A program made the position numbers and the translations under genes. From positions 1-64,000 of the forward strand of contig JAFGXV010000049.1 of the NCBI GenBank assembly GCA_016936455.1: DNA of 64,000 nt. Reading direction: 5' to 3'. Under the pieces are notes generated by a model, which saw only the letters and a program-made list of their open reading frames with translations, was not told where the DNA came from and did no database searches. The stretch comes from Desulfuromonadaceae bacterium. Lineage in GTDB: Bacteria > Desulfobacterota > Desulfuromonadia > Desulfuromonadales > Desulfuromonadaceae. Positions 52,972 through 63,825 of the stretch are shown piece after piece; the first letter of the stretch is position 1; every line of letters begins with the position of its first letter.

Positions 52972-53005
52972 GAGTACTCAGTTCCGAGGGTGGAACTGAG
53001 TACTC
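52972..53005. repeat. Perfect 14-bp inverted repeat
   Basis: GAGTACTCAGTTCC and its exact complement flank a 6-base loop, 16 bases after the ilvE stop and 134 bases before the glutamate synthase operon. There is no T run on the minus strand. It may be an ilvE terminator working without a U tract, or an operator; each arm itself contains the palindrome GAGTACTC. Confidence 0.6.
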
Positions 53006-53020
53006 TGGCAGCTCGGGGCA

Positions 53021-54085
53021 CTAGAGCAGTTCAACCCAGTTGTGGGCGTCGGGCAGACGACCATACTGAATGCCGGTCAGGGTGTCGTACAGCTTCATGG
53101 TCAACTCGCCGGCCTGGTTGTTGCCGAGCTGGACGGTTCGATCGCGGTAGGTCAGCTGGCCGACGGGTGATACGACGGCGGCAGTCCCGGTGCCGAAGGC
53201 CTCGACCAGGCGGCCGCTCTCGGCACCGTCAAGGATTTCGTCAATGGTCAGCGCCCGCTCTTCAATCTCGTAGCCCATCTCCTTGACCAGGGTCAGGATG
53301 GAGCGACGGGTGATGCCGTTGAGGATGGTTCCCTTCAGGGGAGAGGTGACGATTTTGCCATCGTAGAGGAAACAGATGTTCATGCTGCCGACCTCTTCGA
53401 CGTACTTGCGCTCGATGCCGTCGAGCCACAGCACCTGATCGTACCCCTTGGCCGCTGCCAGCGTGGAGGCGTAAAGGCTGGAAGCATAATTGCCGCCGGT
53501 TTTGGCTTCTCCTGTGCCGCCGGGTGCGACTCGGACGTATTCATCGGAAACCCAGATTTTGACGGGGTTGAGCCCGCCCTTGTAGTAGGCTGCGACCGGC
53601 GACAGAATGATATAGAACAGGTACTGGTCAGCCGGTTTGACGCCGAGAACCGGTTCGGTGGCGATCATGGTCGGACGGATGTAGAGGCTGGTTCCTGCGC
53701 TGTGGGGGACCCATTCCTGCTCCAGCTCGAGCAGTTGGCGCAGAGCCTTGAGACAGAAATCGACATCCAGTTCGGGCATGCACATGCGTGCGGCGCTGCG
53801 GTTGAAACGCTCAAAATTGTCACGTGGCCGGAACAGGGCAATGGATCCATCGGGGCGCCGGAAGGCTTTCAGGCCCTCAAAAATTTCCTGCGCATAATGG
53901 AGAACCAGTGCTGCCGGGTCGAGTTGGAAGGGGCCGTAAGGCTTGATGCAGGGTGAATGCCAGCCTTTCCCCTTGTCATACGTCATGACAAACATGCGGT
54001 TGGTGAATTCTTTACCGAAGACCAGTCCGCTTTCATCGCTGCGGGGTGTTTTCGGCGTTTCAACGGGAAGAACCTGAATTTCCAT
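53021..54085 (-). CDS. ilvE: Branched-chain amino acid aminotransferase
   Basis: 354 residues of fold-type IV PLP enzymes, of the larger (about 350) type. HYAQEIFEGLKAFRRPDG is the N-terminal signature, the pyridoxal lysine is in GTGEAKTGGNYASS, and EVGSMNICFL and GTGTAAVVSPV bind the phosphate and substrate. It makes Leu, Ile and Val from their oxo-acids. It is monocistronic by layout. No leader peptide or T-box was recognised in the 190-base region upstream. Confidence 0.94.
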   Translation of the reverse strand: MEIQVLPVETPKTPRSDESGLVFGKEFTNRMFVMTYDKGKGWHSPCIKPYGPFQLDPAALVLHYAQEIFEGLKAFRRPDGSIALFRPRDNFERFNRSAARMCMPELDVDFCLKALRQLLELEQEWVPHSAGTSLYIRPTMIATEPVLGVKPADQYLFYIILSPVAAYYKGGLNPVKIWVSDEYVRVAPGGTGEAKTGGNYASSLYASTLAAAKGYDQVLWLDGIERKYVEEVGSMNICFLYDGKIVTSPLKGTILNGITRRSILTLVKEMGYEIEERALTIDEILDGAESGRLVEAFGTGTAAVVSPVGQLTYRDRTVQLGNNQAGELTMKLYDTLTGIQYGRLPDAHNWVELL

Positions 54086-54275
54086 GTCGATTGCTCCTGA
54101 TACAGAAAGGGAAGGCGGGCTGCCCGTGGCACAAAAAATGAGTCACAGGAAACGCGGACTGAATCGGCCGGACGGCCTGGGTCCATCTGCCAGATCAAGT
54201 GAAATTAGCTGGTTTCTAGCATATTTGCACGGGCTCAGGCAAGGAGATTGTCAGGGGTTGACAGCGGGGAGGTGT

Positions 54276-54437
54276 TTACGGCTGTGGGCGCTTTGGCCTG
54301 CCTAGTTCGTAGAGCAGAATTTTCATGTTGAGTGCTTCTTCGTCGCGAGAAAAGCGCAGGGATTCGCGTTTGACGATGGCTTTGCGGGAGGCTTGTTCCA
54401 GTTTGTCCGTGAGTTGGTGCTGGTTGTGATGCGTCAT
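54276..54437 (-). CDS. Small hypothetical protein, 53 residues
   Basis: MTHHNQHQLTDKLEQASRKA and following is a charged, probably all-helical peptide without signal or membrane segment. GGAG lies seven bases before the ATG at 54437; the tracked 31-codon extension is hydrophobic, unlike the rest, and has no ribosome site. It follows comF by about 100 bases on the same strand. No family recognised; moderate chance of not being real. Confidence 0.5.
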   Translation of the reverse strand: MTHHNQHQLTDKLEQASRKAIVKRESLRFSRDEEALNMKILLYELGRPKRPQP

Positions 54438-54535
54438 GGCGGTCTCCACAAAACGGGGAAGAGTCTTGTGAAGGTTAGCACGTACGCGATGGCTTTCAAG
54501 GTATAAAATACTAAAAATGGTATCGACCATTAAGG

Positions 54536-55321
54536 TTATGTCGATTCCCGTGGCGCGCGTGCCAGGGAAACCACCAAGACCCTGTGCCCTTGTTGGACGA
54601 GCTGGTTGCTGCAGGCGCGAACGGTTGCCGTGGTGGTAACAATATCATCAACAAGAACGATTCGCCGTGGTGATATGTTGTGCTGAACCGTAAAACAGTG
54701 GCGGAGTACGGCTTCACGCTCGAAAGGTCTCAGATCCTTGAGGGGTGGCGTTGGCCGGTTGCGGAGCAGCAGGGTGGCGCTGATGGGGCAGGTTAATTCT
54801 CGACTGAGAACGCGAGCCAGTTGCAGCGACTGGTTGAAGCCGCGTTTTCGCAGTCGATCAGGATGAAGCGGAACGGGGATGATAGCGTCTGGTTGAAAAT
54901 CCGTCATCGCGGCGAGGCAGCGGGTGGACAGCAGTCGCCCGAGGGGGTGGGCTAGACGTGGCTGGTTGTGATATTTGAACTGTTGAATGGCCTGCTTCAG
55001 GGCTCCCTGGTAGAGACCGGCATAAAGCAGGTTGTCGAATGGGGGCGGATCCTGTTGGCAGCGGGTGCAGCGATGGTTGACAGAACTCGCGGCGCGAAAC
55101 GGTTCACCGCAGTGGATGCACGCGGCAGGTGGTCGAATCTGGCAGTCCGTCAGGCAACGTTGGCACAGGCCGGTTTCTTCTGCGGAAAGGGGGTGATGGC
55201 AGAGAAAGCAGGCCGGGGGAAGAAGGAGATGCAGCGCCCATCGCCATTCCTGTCTCAGCCGGCGGATGAGCGCTGTCGATTGGTGTCGTAGCTGGTGAGA
55301 TAAGCCTGCTGGTTCAGTCAC
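54536..55321 (-). CDS. comF: ComF family phosphoribosyltransferase-like protein
   Basis: 261 residues. An N-terminal zinc-ribbon ([25 protein letters not shown]) is followed by a type I phosphoribosyltransferase fold with the PRPP loop [14 protein letters not shown] and the conserved [17 protein letters not shown]. ComF is linked to DNA uptake in naturally competent bacteria; its biochemical reaction is unsettled. Its start overlaps the gpmI stop by eight bases. Confidence 0.9.
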   Translation of the reverse strand: MTEPAGLSHQLRHQSTALIRRLRQEWRWALHLLLPPACFLCHHPLSAEETGLCQRCLTDCQIRPPAACIHCGEPFRAASSVNHRCTRCQQDPPPFDNLLYAGLYQGALKQAIQQFKYHNQPRLAHPLGRLLSTRCLAAMTDFQPDAIIPVPLHPDRLRKRGFNQSLQLARVLSRELTCPISATLLLRNRPTPPLKDLRPFEREAVLRHCFTVQHNISPRRIVLVDDIVTTTATVRACSNQLVQQGHRVLVVSLARAPREST

Positions 55322-56867
55322 GCCGGTGGAGCAGGTTGTGACCCGTCATCTCGTCAGGTTGGGCTAGGTTGAGCAGCCTGAGCAGGGTCGGTGCGATGTC
55401 CGCAAGAATTCCGGAATCCAGTGTCTGACTCTCGACATTGTTGGCCACATAAATCAGTGGTACCGGGTTGGTCGTGTGAGCGGTGTGCGGATTGCCACTT
55501 TCGTCCAGCATCTGCTCGCAGTTGCCGTGGTCGGCGGTAATCAGCAGGCAGCCTCCCCGCTCAAGGACGCATTCAACCACGCGTCTGGCGCATTGATCCA
55601 CCGTTTCCATGGCAGTAATCGCTGCGTTGAGTACGCCGGTATGGCCCACCATGTCGGGGTTGGCAAAGTTGAGAATGACGAGGTCGGGATGACGGTTTTG
55701 AATGTGCTCGATAACCGCGTCGGCGACCAGTGTCGCGCTCATCTGCGGTTTTTTGTCGTAGGTCGCGACGTCTTTTGGAGACGGGATCAGCACCCTCTCT
55801 TCGCCCTGGTACGGTTCCTCGCTGCCACCATTGAAAAAGAAGGTGACGTGGGCGTATTTTTCCGTTTCTGCGATGTGAAGCTGGGTCATGCCGCCCCGGG
55901 CGACAACCTCGGACAAAATGTTGGGATAGCTTTCCGGCGGATAGGCAACGGGAAGGGCCAGTGATTCATCGTATTCCGTCAGACAGACATAGCCCGCCAG
56001 TTTTGGTGCCGCCGGTCGTTCAAAACCTGAAAAGTCGGGTTGGGTGAGGGCACGGGAAATTTCACGGGCGCGGTCAGCGCGGAAGTTGAAGAAGATGACA
56101 CCGTCTCCATCCTCAATGCGGTTGTTTTTATCGCTGATAACGCATGGCTCGACAAATTCATCGGTCTGGGCATTGGTGTAGGCGGTTTCGATGGCCTCAG
56201 CGCTGGTTGCAAACCTGTGTCCTTCGCCCAGCGTCAGCGCCTGGTAGGTTTTTTCAACGCGATCCCAGCGCTGGTCGCGGTCCATGGCGTAGAAACGGCC
56301 GCACAGCGTGGCGATGCGTCCGCTGCCGATGGCGGAAAGCTGTTCTTCCAGTTCCTTCAGGTAGTGGATAGCACTTTGCGGTGGTGTGTCACGACCGTCG
56401 AGGAAGGCGTGAATGCAGATGTCCTCAACCTGCTGTTGCTTGGCCAGTTGAACCAGGGCGTAAAGATGCGTGTTGAGCGAGTGGACGCCACCGTCGGACA
56501 ATAGGCCCATCAGGTGGAGTTTCCCGCCCTGGGCTCTGGTGCGAGCCAGGCAGTCGAGGAGCACCGGGTTGGTGAAGAAATCGCCGTCCTCGATGCTTTT
56601 GGTGATGCGGGTCAGGTCCTGATAGATGACGCGGCCAGCGCCGATGTTCATGTGGCCGACCTCGGAGTTGCCCATTTGGCCTTCGGGTAGCCCGACTGCC
56701 AAGCCGGAAGCCTGCAGCTGACTGTGGGGGTAGTTGGCAAACAGGTGATCAAGGAAGGGGGTCTGAGCCAGGAGAACGGCGTTTCCCTCCCGGCGTGAGC
56801 TGATACCCCAGCCGTCAAGGATGCACAGGACAACCGGACGGCTGGGGGTTGAAAGCGCTGAGGACAT
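55314..56867 (-). CDS. gpmI: 2,3-Bisphosphoglycerate-independent phosphoglycerate mutase
   Basis: 517 residues. The nucleophile Ser lies in [14 protein letters not shown], and the metal ligands in LCILDGWG and [11 protein letters not shown]-x-D are present. It interconverts 3- and 2-phosphoglycerate with two manganese ions, in glycolysis and gluconeogenesis. Length is normal (about 510). Upstream by five bases is the LapB-like TPR gene, downstream comF overlaps. Confidence 0.96.
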   Translation of the reverse strand: MSSALSTPSRPVVLCILDGWGISSRREGNAVLLAQTPFLDHLFANYPHSQLQASGLAVGLPEGQMGNSEVGHMNIGAGRVIYQDLTRITKSIEDGDFFTNPVLLDCLARTRAQGGKLHLMGLLSDGGVHSLNTHLYALVQLAKQQQVEDICIHAFLDGRDTPPQSAIHYLKELEEQLSAIGSGRIATLCGRFYAMDRDQRWDRVEKTYQALTLGEGHRFATSAEAIETAYTNAQTDEFVEPCVISDKNNRIEDGDGVIFFNFRADRAREISRALTQPDFSGFERPAAPKLAGYVCLTEYDESLALPVAYPPESYPNILSEVVARGGMTQLHIAETEKYAHVTFFFNGGSEEPYQGEERVLIPSPKDVATYDKKPQMSATLVADAVIEHIQNRHPDLVILNFANPDMVGHTGVLNAAITAMETVDQCARRVVECVLERGGCLLITADHGNCEQMLDESGNPHTAHTTNPVPLIYVANNVESQTLDSGILADIAPTLLRLLNLAQPDEMTGHNLLHRRD

Positions 56868-56872
56868 GGAGA

Positions 56873-58228
56873 TCAGGCTCCGTGGGGGGCAACTGCCGGA
56901 GTCACGACTTCACGATCCTGAACCAGTTTGCGGAAGGCAATGCTGTAGCTTCCCCATGTGCCGCAGTTGACGCAGCGGCTGGCCCATTCGCGAGAGCTGC
57001 GGCCACATTTGTCGCAGACGTAACCCAAGTTGAGCTGATTGTCGACACCAAGGGCTTTCTGGTACTCGTCGATGGCTTCATCAATGCGGTTGCGGCGACG
57101 GTGTGCTTCGGCCAGCAGGATGTGCAGCTGGGGGAAGTCCGGAGCTGAACTCTCGACAATGTAGATCTGCTCCAGGGCCTCGTCGACCATTTCGAGGCGC
57201 AGGCAGAGCTTGCCGTAGAAGAACCGCGGCACCAGATCGCTGCTGCGGTCATTCAGGGCCTGGGTGTAGAAGGTCAGCAGCGACTGCGGGTCTTCTTTCT
57301 GGATGTAGAGGTCTTCCAGTCGGGAGAGGAAAACACTGCGGCCGAGGCGCTTGTAGCCGTCCTGCCAGACCTTGGCAGCGTCGTCCTCGTCGCCGGCCTG
57401 AGTGTATGCATCGCCGAGGGTAACGCGGGCAGCGACAAAGTCAGGCGCTTCTTTGATGATCTGTTTCAGGGCTGATGCGGCCTGGTCGCACTCCCCGTTA
57501 TCCAGGTTTTGTTTGGCGATCTCGTAGCGTACCGAAAGCATCAGCTGCTTTTCTTCTTCCAGTCGGTTACTGCTTGGGCCGGCTTTCAGCAGGCGCTTCT
57601 GGAGTTCCAGCGCCTCTTCCCAGCGATTATGCTTCATCTGCAGATCGCGCAGGCTGCGAATCGCCTTGCGGTTGTCCTTTTCCAGGACCAGAATCTCTTC
57701 GTATTCCTTGCTGGCGGCATCATCCCGATCCTGCTCTTCGTAGGTGTGTGCCAACTTGAAAAGCACTTCGAGACTCTTGCCGTTAATGCTCTTGGCCTTG
57801 CGCAACAGGCTGATAGCCTCTTCACATTTACCTTCATGGCTGGCCACACTGGCCAAGGCAATGTAGCTTTCGACCTTGCCGGGTTCTTTGTCGATGGCTT
57901 TCTGCAGCAGGTTGCGCGCTTTCTTGATGTCGCCGGAAATGAGGCGGCCAACACCTTCGCGGTAGACCTGATCAATCTCTTTGATCCGCTTTTCGCCGCG
58001 CTCGCGCATGCGGTAGCGCAGCACCGTGCTCAGGATGCCATAGATGTGGACGCCGTAGCCGATGAACAGGCCGACGAGGATGCAGCCGATCACCACTACG
58101 GCGACCGGGTAGGTGACGGACTGGTCCGGCATGAAGAAAATCGTCATTTCCTGAGGATTGATCCCGGAGAAGAAGACGAAAAAAGCCAGAAAAAGAATAA
58201 CAATTAGCAAAAACGACATGAGTGTCAT
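56873..58228 (-). CDS. LapA/LapB-like TPR membrane protein with zinc ribbon
   Basis: 451 residues. Two N-terminal helices (about 5-23 and 38-60) resemble a LapA domain. Ten or so TPR units follow (e.g. [38 protein letters not shown]). The C-terminus is a rubredoxin-like zinc ribbon ([19 protein letters not shown]). The whole looks like a fusion of LapA with LapB (YciM), which in E. coli adjusts lipopolysaccharide synthesis through LpxC proteolysis. That role is inferred from architecture. AGGAGG precedes the start. Confidence 0.85.
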   Translation of the reverse strand: MTLMSFLLIVILFLAFFVFFSGINPQEMTIFFMPDQSVTYPVAVVVIGCILVGLFIGYGVHIYGILSTVLRYRMRERGEKRIKEIDQVYREGVGRLISGDIKKARNLLQKAIDKEPGKVESYIALASVASHEGKCEEAISLLRKAKSINGKSLEVLFKLAHTYEEQDRDDAASKEYEEILVLEKDNRKAIRSLRDLQMKHNRWEEALELQKRLLKAGPSSNRLEEEKQLMLSVRYEIAKQNLDNGECDQAASALKQIIKEAPDFVAARVTLGDAYTQAGDEDDAAKVWQDGYKRLGRSVFLSRLEDLYIQKEDPQSLLTFYTQALNDRSSDLVPRFFYGKLCLRLEMVDEALEQIYIVESSAPDFPQLHILLAEAHRRRNRIDEAIDEYQKALGVDNQLNLGYVCDKCGRSSREWASRCVNCGTWGSYSIAFRKLVQDREVVTPAVAPHGA

Positions 58229-58372
58229 GCGAGCCTCCTGCGGGTAGTAACCCAGGAATCAAATAGATAAGGTCAAACAATCACACTTTATAAAATTGGA
58301 GGGGGTGTTGTAAATATGTAAAACGTTGTTTTGTCAATTAGTAGGCCACCGCCCCATTTTTTTCTTCCGTGA

Positions 58373-58849
58373 TCAGCTGTTGTGGTAGGGCTCATTGCGG
58401 ATAATCGTCAGACTGCGGTAAAGCTGCTCCATTAACAACACGCGGGCCATCTGATGGGTCCAGGTCATTTTCGAGAGCGACAGCACGGTGCGACACTGTT
58501 GGCGCAGGGCATCCGTCAGGCCGTAGGCACCGCCGACAATAAAATACAGCTGTGGGGTACCGTGGATCATGTGGCGTTCAAGATCGCGGGCGAATTCCAC
58601 CGAGCTTTTCTGCTCTCCCGTTTCATCCAGAGCAATGGCCACGGCGCCGGATGGGATGCGGGCGAGGATCTTTTCCGTTTCCGCCTGGCAGATGGCTGCG
58701 ACGTCGGGTTGTTTTCCGCCGCGCTTTTCTTCCTTCAGTTCGATGACGTCAATGGTGGTGTAGCGCCGGATCCGCTTCTCATACTCTCTGGAGGCCTCGG
58801 CCAGAAAGTCGAGGGACAGTTTGCCAATGCAGATCAGGGTGAGTTTCAT
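58373..58849 (-). CDS. rlmH: 23S rRNA (pseudouridine-1915 N3)-methyltransferase
   Basis: 158 residues of the SPOUT fold. FIVGGAYGL is the SAM-binding knot loop and the C-terminal LLMEQLYRSLTIIRNEPYHNS is the family's signature ending. It methylates pseudouridine 1915 in helix 69 of 23S rRNA. It is in an operon with rsfS and nadD. Confidence 0.95.
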   Translation of the reverse strand: MKLTLICIGKLSLDFLAEASREYEKRIRRYTTIDVIELKEEKRGGKQPDVAAICQAETEKILARIPSGAVAIALDETGEQKSSVEFARDLERHMIHGTPQLYFIVGGAYGLTDALRQQCRTVLSLSKMTWTHQMARVLLMEQLYRSLTIIRNEPYHNS

Positions 58850-58875
58850 GTGTCGCGTGCGTTCCGTTGCGCTCG

Positions 58876-59235
58876 TCAGGCGGAAGGTTCGTCAGTGACG
58901 GGGCACTCTGCCGCCTCAGCCCATAAGCCTTCCAGGTCGTAGAAACTGCGGATCTGGGGCTGGAAAACATGCACCATCGCATCGCCATAGTCGAGTAGAA
59001 CCCAGCGGCCCTCATTCATGCCTTCAATCGCCAGAGGGGTAATGTCGTGCTGCTCTTTGAGCCCCATGCGGATGTTCTCGGCGATGGCCTGAACCTGGCG
59101 GTCCGAGTTGCCGGTGGCCAGAACCAGATAGTCCGTCAGGGAAGAGAGCCCGGCAACGCGCAGCAGCCGCAGATCCAGTGCTTTTTTATCCAGAGCCAGA
59201 TGGGCGCAGCGTTGGGCCAGTTGTTCAGAATTCAA
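58876..59235 (-). CDS. rsfS: Ribosome silencing factor RsfS
   Basis: 119 residues, with LSSLTDYLVLATGNSDRQVQAIAENI and WVLLDYGDAMVHVF as family landmarks. It binds uL14 on the 50S subunit and blocks subunit joining under starvation. The start codon is TTG with AAGGGAAGG upstream. It is followed by rlmH, a common pairing. Confidence 0.94.
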   Translation of the reverse strand: MNSEQLAQRCAHLALDKKALDLRLLRVAGLSSLTDYLVLATGNSDRQVQAIAENIRMGLKEQHDITPLAIEGMNEGRWVLLDYGDAMVHVFQPQIRSFYDLEGLWAEAAECPVTDEPSA

Positions 59236-59250
59236 AATAGTGCCTTCCCT

Positions 59251-59898
59251 TTAAGTGTTTGAATATAGGTGATACCGCACAATATAGTCCAACACTCCGG
59301 CGGGGATCATATCCGCGACGGAACGGTGCTCTTTCAATCGCTGCCGGACTTCTGTCGAGGAGACCGGGCAGAAGGTTTCTTCAAGAAAAAACAGGCGATT
59401 GCCGCTGGCGTGGCGGTATGCGCCAAGTTGCGAATCGTAGCAGAAATGCGGGGCGAGTGCAACGGGAAGTCGTCCGCTTTGTGGCTCAAAGCTGCTGCCC
59501 GGTCGCAAGGCGACCACCAGATGGCAGAGTGGGAAAAAGTCCGCATAGTTCTTCCAGCTGTCGAAGGCAAGAAAGGAATCCATGCCGATGAGGAGAAAAA
59601 ATTCATCTTCCGGGTGGTGTCGGTGAAGTTGGCGCAGGGTGTCGATGGAATAGCTTTTCCCCTGACGCTGTGCTTCCAGGTCGCTGACGCTGAAGGCAGG
59701 GCAGTCGGCCACGGCGAGGCGCGTCATGGCCAGCCGGTGGTGGAAGGGGGTCAGCTTTTGCCGGGTTTTGTGCGGCGGCGCCGGCGCCGGAATGAAGAGG
59801 ATGCGGTCCAGTTCGCAGGACCGCATCATTTCATGGGCGATGGTGAGGTGACCCCTGTGGATCGGATCAAAGCTGCCGCCGAAGATGCCGGTTCGCAT
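59251..59898 (-). CDS. nadD: Nicotinate-nucleotide adenylyltransferase
   Basis: 215 residues. GIFGGSFDPIHRGHL is the nucleotidyltransferase (T/H)xGH signature, and the C-terminal SSTEVRQRL is the ISSTxIR motif. It makes deamido-NAD from nicotinate mononucleotide and ATP. The gene lies six bases after proA. Confidence 0.95.
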   Translation of the reverse strand: MRTGIFGGSFDPIHRGHLTIAHEMMRSCELDRILFIPAPAPPHKTRQKLTPFHHRLAMTRLAVADCPAFSVSDLEAQRQGKSYSIDTLRQLHRHHPEDEFFLLIGMDSFLAFDSWKNYADFFPLCHLVVALRPGSSFEPQSGRLPVALAPHFCYDSQLGAYRHASGNRLFFLEETFCPVSSTEVRQRLKEHRSVADMIPAGVLDYIVRYHLYSNT

Positions 59899-59904
59899 GG
59901 CGGA

Positions 59905-61167
59905 TCAGCCGCGAATCTGGCCGTCACCGAAAACGATGAATTTGCGCGTGGTCAGGTCCTCCAGCCCCATGGGACCGAAAGAGTGGAGTTTGGTGGTCGA
60001 GATACCGATCTCCGCGCCCAACCCCAGCTGGTTGCCGTCGGAAAAGCGCGAGGAGGCATTGACCATGGTCACGCTCGAATTGACGGTGCGCGTGAAGTGC
60101 TGGGCATTGCTGTAGTTGTTGGTGACGATGACCTCGGTGTGCAGGGAACCGTGGCGGCGGATGTGGGCGATGGCGGCGTCGATGTCCGCAACCACGCGCA
60201 CGGCCAGGATCAGGTCGAGGTATTCCGCGTCCCAGTCGCTGTCGGTGGCGGCCACGGCCGTGTCCGTCAGCGCACAGGTGGCGGGACAGCCGCGCAGTTC
60301 AACGCCCTCATTCGCCATGGCTGCGGCGATATGGGGAATGAAGCTCGGCGCTATGTCCTGATGGACCAGCAGGGTTTCCATGGCGTTGCACACGCCGGGC
60401 CGCTGGACCTTGGCATTCAGACAGATGCGGGTCGCCATCTCCAGATCCGCTCCGGCATCGATAAAGGTGTGGCAGACCCCCTTGTAGTGTTTGATGACCG
60501 GAATCCGCGAGTACTCACTGACGAAACGGATCAGCCCCTCGCCGCCACGGGGAATGATCAGGTCAATATCGTCTTCGCACTGCAACAGCACGTTGACGGC
60601 TTCGCGCTGCGTGGTCGGCACGACCTGCAGCGCCGCCGCGGGCAGACCCATGGTTTCAAGCTGCTGGCACAGGATGGCACCGATGGCCTGATTGGAGTGG
60701 ATCGCTTCGGAGCCACCGCGCAGGATGACGGCATTGCCGCTTTTCAGGCACAGACCGGCGGCATCCGCCGTCACGTTGGGCCGCGATTCGAAAATGATGC
60801 CGATGACGCCGAGGGGAATGCGCATGCGCCCGACCTGAATCCCATTGGGGCGGCGCCACATGCCGGTGACTTCGCCGACGGGATCGGGCAGGGCGGCGAC
60901 CTCGCGCAGTCCGTCGGCCATGGCCTTGATGCGCTCATCGTTGAGGATCAGGCGATCGACCATGGCGCTGGCCAGGCCGTTCTGGCGCGCCGCCTGAACA
61001 TCTTTGTCGTTTTCCTGCTGCAGCGATGCGCGGTGGGTTTCCAGCGCGTCGGCCATGCGTTCAAGCAGGCTGTTTTTAACCGCCGACGACAGGCCGGCCA
61101 TGATGTTTGAGGCTTGACGGGCGTCTTTGGCCAGCTGTTGAATCTGGGTCGCAATGGTTTCAGGCAT
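59905..61167 (-). CDS. proA: Gamma-glutamyl phosphate reductase
   Basis: 420 residues of the aldehyde dehydrogenase superfamily. The nucleophile Cys is in [35 protein letters not shown] is the NADPH region. It is the second enzyme of proline synthesis. AAAAGGAG precedes ATG 61167. It follows proB by 47 bases. Confidence 0.96.
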   Translation of the reverse strand: MPETIATQIQQLAKDARQASNIMAGLSSAVKNSLLERMADALETHRASLQQENDKDVQAARQNGLASAMVDRLILNDERIKAMADGLREVAALPDPVGEVTGMWRRPNGIQVGRMRIPLGVIGIIFESRPNVTADAAGLCLKSGNAVILRGGSEAIHSNQAIGAILCQQLETMGLPAAALQVVPTTQREAVNVLLQCEDDIDLIIPRGGEGLIRFVSEYSRIPVIKHYKGVCHTFIDAGADLEMATRICLNAKVQRPGVCNAMETLLVHQDIAPSFIPHIAAAMANEGVELRGCPATCALTDTAVAATDSDWDAEYLDLILAVRVVADIDAAIAHIRRHGSLHTEVIVTNNYSNAQHFTRTVNSSVTMVNASSRFSDGNQLGLGAEIGISTTKLHSFGPMGLEDLTTRKFIVFGDGQIRG

Positions 61168-61214
61168 TGTCGTTCTCCTTTTGCGGCGGCGGGCGCTGTC
61201 CGGTTGGCAGCTGG

Positions 61215-62354
61215 TCAATCGTCTTCGGACTGCTCAGACAGAACCAGATTGTTGCGGTGGACCACTTCGTCGCCGTATTTGTAACCGAGGATGGTGGTGA
61301 TTTCCGAGGTGTTTTTGCCCATGATCTGCAGCAGTTCCGTCAGGGTGTAGTTGGTGACACCGCGGGCCAGTTCCTTGCCCTGCTGGTCGCACAGACATAC
61401 CGAGTCCCCCCGGTCGAAGGTTCCTTCCACACCGCGGATGCCTGAAGGCAACAGGCTCTTGCCGCTTTGGCTGATAGCGCGGCAGGCCCCGTCGTCGAGG
61501 AACAGCTTGCCGCGGGGCTTCTTGGTGAAGGCAATCCAGTGCTTGCGGCTGGCCAGTCGGGCTGTGGCCGGGATGAAAAAGGTTCCGACATCCTCGCCGT
61601 TGAAAAAATGCAGCAGGTTGTCAGGTGTCAGGCCGTTGATGATGGCGGTCGCCACGCCATTCATGGTGGCGCGCTTGGCCGCTTTGAGCTTGGTGGCCAT
61701 GCCGCCGGTGCCGAGGTCCGTTTCCCGGACTCCGGCCATGGCTTCGATCTCGGGACTGATGCGTTCCACTTCGTGCAGCAGCCGCGCATCGGTGTGGCTG
61801 CGGGGGTCCTTGTCGAACAGGCCGTCGACATCGGACAGGATGATCAGCAGTCCGGCATCGACCAGTGTGCTGACCAAGGACGACAGGTTGTCGTTGTCGC
61901 CGAAGCGAATCTCGTCGACCACGACGGTGTCGTTTTCGTTGATGATTGGCACCACGCCGTATTCCAGCAGTGTCATCAGGGTATTGCGGGCGTTGAGGTA
62001 CCGTCGCCGGTTGGCGAGGTCGTCTCTCGTCAGCAGGACCTGGGCCACGTTTTCGCCGCGCTGGCGAAAGGCACTGCGGTAGCTGCGCATCAGCCGGCTC
62101 TGGCCGATGGCGGCGGCGGCCTGTTTGAGCTGGATGGTTGGGGGGCGCCCCGTGATGCCGAGATCCTTCTTGCCGGCGGCGATGGAGCCGGAGGAGACGA
62201 CCACCACCTCGTAGCCACGCTGGCGCAACTGGCAGATGTTGTCCGACAGCCGGTCCATCTGCTCATTGTTCAGACCGTTTTTGTCCGAGATGACAGCGCT
62301 GCCGATTTTGATAACAACGCGGCGGATCGGAGCAATCAGGGGTTTGCGGGGCAT
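61215..62354 (-). CDS. proB: Glutamate 5-kinase with PUA domain
   Basis: 379 residues. The N-terminal amino acid kinase domain ([57 protein letters not shown]) is followed by a C-terminal PUA domain from about residue 285. It is the first, feedback-controlled enzyme of proline synthesis. Its start overlaps the obgE end by 19 bases, so the obgE-proB-proA set is probably one operon. Confidence 0.96.
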   Translation of the reverse strand: MPRKPLIAPIRRVVIKIGSAVISDKNGLNNEQMDRLSDNICQLRQRGYEVVVVSSGSIAAGKKDLGITGRPPTIQLKQAAAAIGQSRLMRSYRSAFRQRGENVAQVLLTRDDLANRRRYLNARNTLMTLLEYGVVPIINENDTVVVDEIRFGDNDNLSSLVSTLVDAGLLIILSDVDGLFDKDPRSHTDARLLHEVERISPEIEAMAGVRETDLGTGGMATKLKAAKRATMNGVATAIINGLTPDNLLHFFNGEDVGTFFIPATARLASRKHWIAFTKKPRGKLFLDDGACRAISQSGKSLLPSGIRGVEGTFDRGDSVCLCDQQGKELARGVTNYTLTELLQIMGKNTSEITTILGYKYGDEVVHRNNLVLSEQSEDD

Positions 62355-63379
62355 GATGCGTTCTCTCGCTTGGCGTCGCGTTGTTCATCCAGACGCCGGC
62401 CGATGGTGTTGACCAGTTCTTCCAGGCCGTTGCCAGTGACGGCCGAGATGCAGAATACCGGGTAGCCCTGCGCTTCAAACAGGGGCCGTGCCGTTTCGGC
62501 GCGCTCGCGCACCTCGGTAATGTCGTTTTTGGTCAGCACCACGATCTGTGGCTTGTCGAGCATGGTTGCGTCGTGCCGCTCCAGCTCGGTGTTGATCTGA
62601 CGGAAATCGCGCAGCAGATCGGCCTCGTCGGCCTGGCTCAGGTCGACCAGATGGAGGAAGAAGTCCGTCCGTTCAACGTGGCGCAAAAAGCGGGTGCCCA
62701 GGCCGTGTCCTTCGCTGGCTCCGGCGATCAGTCCGGGGATATCCGCCATGACAAAGCTTTTGAAGCCGTCGTAGCGAACGACACCGAGATTGGGAACCAG
62801 GGTGGTGAAGGGGTAGTCAGCGACCTTCGGCCGGGCTGCGGACACGGCGCGGATGAGGGTGGATTTCCCGGCATTGGGCATGCCCACCAGGCCGACATCG
62901 GCCAGCAGTTTCAGCTCCAGGCGCAGCGTCACCTGTTCGCCCGGTATGCCGGGTTGGGTATGGCGCGGCGCGCGGTTGGTGCTGGTGGCGAAACGGGCAT
63001 TGCCGCGGCCGCCCTGGCCGCCGGCAAGGAGCTTGAAACGCTGATTTTCATGGGTCAGATCGACCAGTAGCTCACCGGTTCCGTTGTCGTAGACCAGGGT
63101 GCCGGCCGGCACGCGAATGGTCAGGGACTCGCCGTTCTTGCCGTGGCAGTTTTTGCCCATGCCTGGCATGCCGTTGCCGGCCTTGTAATGAACATGGTAA
63201 CGGAAGTCGAGCAGGGTGGTGAGGCCGGAGTCCGTCTCCAGGTAGACATCGCCGCCATCGCCGCCATCGCCGCCGTCCGGGCCGCCGTTGGGAATGAATT
63301 TTTCGCGCCGGAAGGACAGGCAGCCGCGGCCGCCGTCACCGGACCGGACATGGATTTTTACTTCATCGACAAAACGCAT
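62336..63379 (-). CDS. obgE: Obg family GTPase
   Basis: 347 residues. The glycine-rich Obg fold opens the protein (RSGDGGRGCLSFRREKFIP) and the GTPase domain has GMPNAGKSTLI, a DIPGLI switch and LTKND. It acts in 50S assembly and stringent control. The start MRFVDEVKIHV at 63379 is conserved; no good ribosome site precedes it. The 21-codon extension in the track is rejected. Confidence 0.96.
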   Translation of the reverse strand: MRFVDEVKIHVRSGDGGRGCLSFRREKFIPNGGPDGGDGGDGGDVYLETDSGLTTLLDFRYHVHYKAGNGMPGMGKNCHGKNGESLTIRVPAGTLVYDNGTGELLVDLTHENQRFKLLAGGQGGRGNARFATSTNRAPRHTQPGIPGEQVTLRLELKLLADVGLVGMPNAGKSTLIRAVSAARPKVADYPFTTLVPNLGVVRYDGFKSFVMADIPGLIAGASEGHGLGTRFLRHVERTDFFLHLVDLSQADEADLLRDFRQINTELERHDATMLDKPQIVVLTKNDITEVRERAETARPLFEAQGYPVFCISAVTGNGLEELVNTIGRRLDEQRDAKRENASCPANP

Positions 63380-63502
63380 GATGGTGTTGTTTCTGTTTTT
63401 CGTGTTACAGGGATGTTGTTTGCGCGCAGCGACTGGGAGCATAACACAAGTCGCGACGGCGTGCCCGGGCAGATCGGCCGGGTGGTGCGAAATTCCATAA
63501 AA

Positions 63503-63536
63503 AAACCCGAAGTTCGTCAGTCTGAACTCCGGGTTT
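63503..63536 (-). terminator. Terminator of rplU-rpmA
   Basis: A 13-bp stem with one mismatch (AAACCCGAAGTTC against GAACTCCGGGTTT), followed on the minus strand by TTTTTTTA. It lies 24 bases after the rpmA stop and separates it from obgE. Confidence 0.85.
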
Positions 63537-63559
63537 CTCCTGATGTGGTTCAGGAACGG

Positions 63560-63814
63560 CTAGTCGGCGTAAACGCTGATTTTCTGCCGTTTTTTATCCT
63601 TGCGCTCAAACTTGACAACGCCGTCGATCAGAGCGAACAGGGTGTAATCCTTGCCGCAGCCGACATTGTTGCCGGGGTGAAACGTTGTGCCCCGTTGACG
63701 TACCAGAATAGAGCCGGCAGTGACTTCCTGCCCGCCGAAACGCTTGACGCCAAGGCGCTTACCACTACTGTCGCGACCGTTCTTTGAACTGCCGACACCT
63801 TTTTTATGAGCCAT
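63560..63814 (-). CDS. rpmA: 50S ribosomal protein bL27
   Basis: 84 residues starting [16 protein letters not shown], the bL27 start whose N-terminus reaches the peptidyl transferase centre, with [14 protein letters not shown] as a further signature. There is no Firmicutes-type N-terminal extension. AAGGAGG overlaps the rplU stop region. Usual rplU-rpmA-obgE order. Confidence 0.98.
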   Translation of the reverse strand: MAHKKGVGSSKNGRDSSGKRLGVKRFGGQEVTAGSILVRQRGTTFHPGNNVGCGKDYTLFALIDGVVKFERKDKKRQKISVYAD

Positions 63815-63825
63815 GATTCGCCTCC

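Noticed and set aside
59269-61110. 613-codon plus-strand ORF
   Set aside because: Antisense shadow of nadD and proA, both well supported by motifs.
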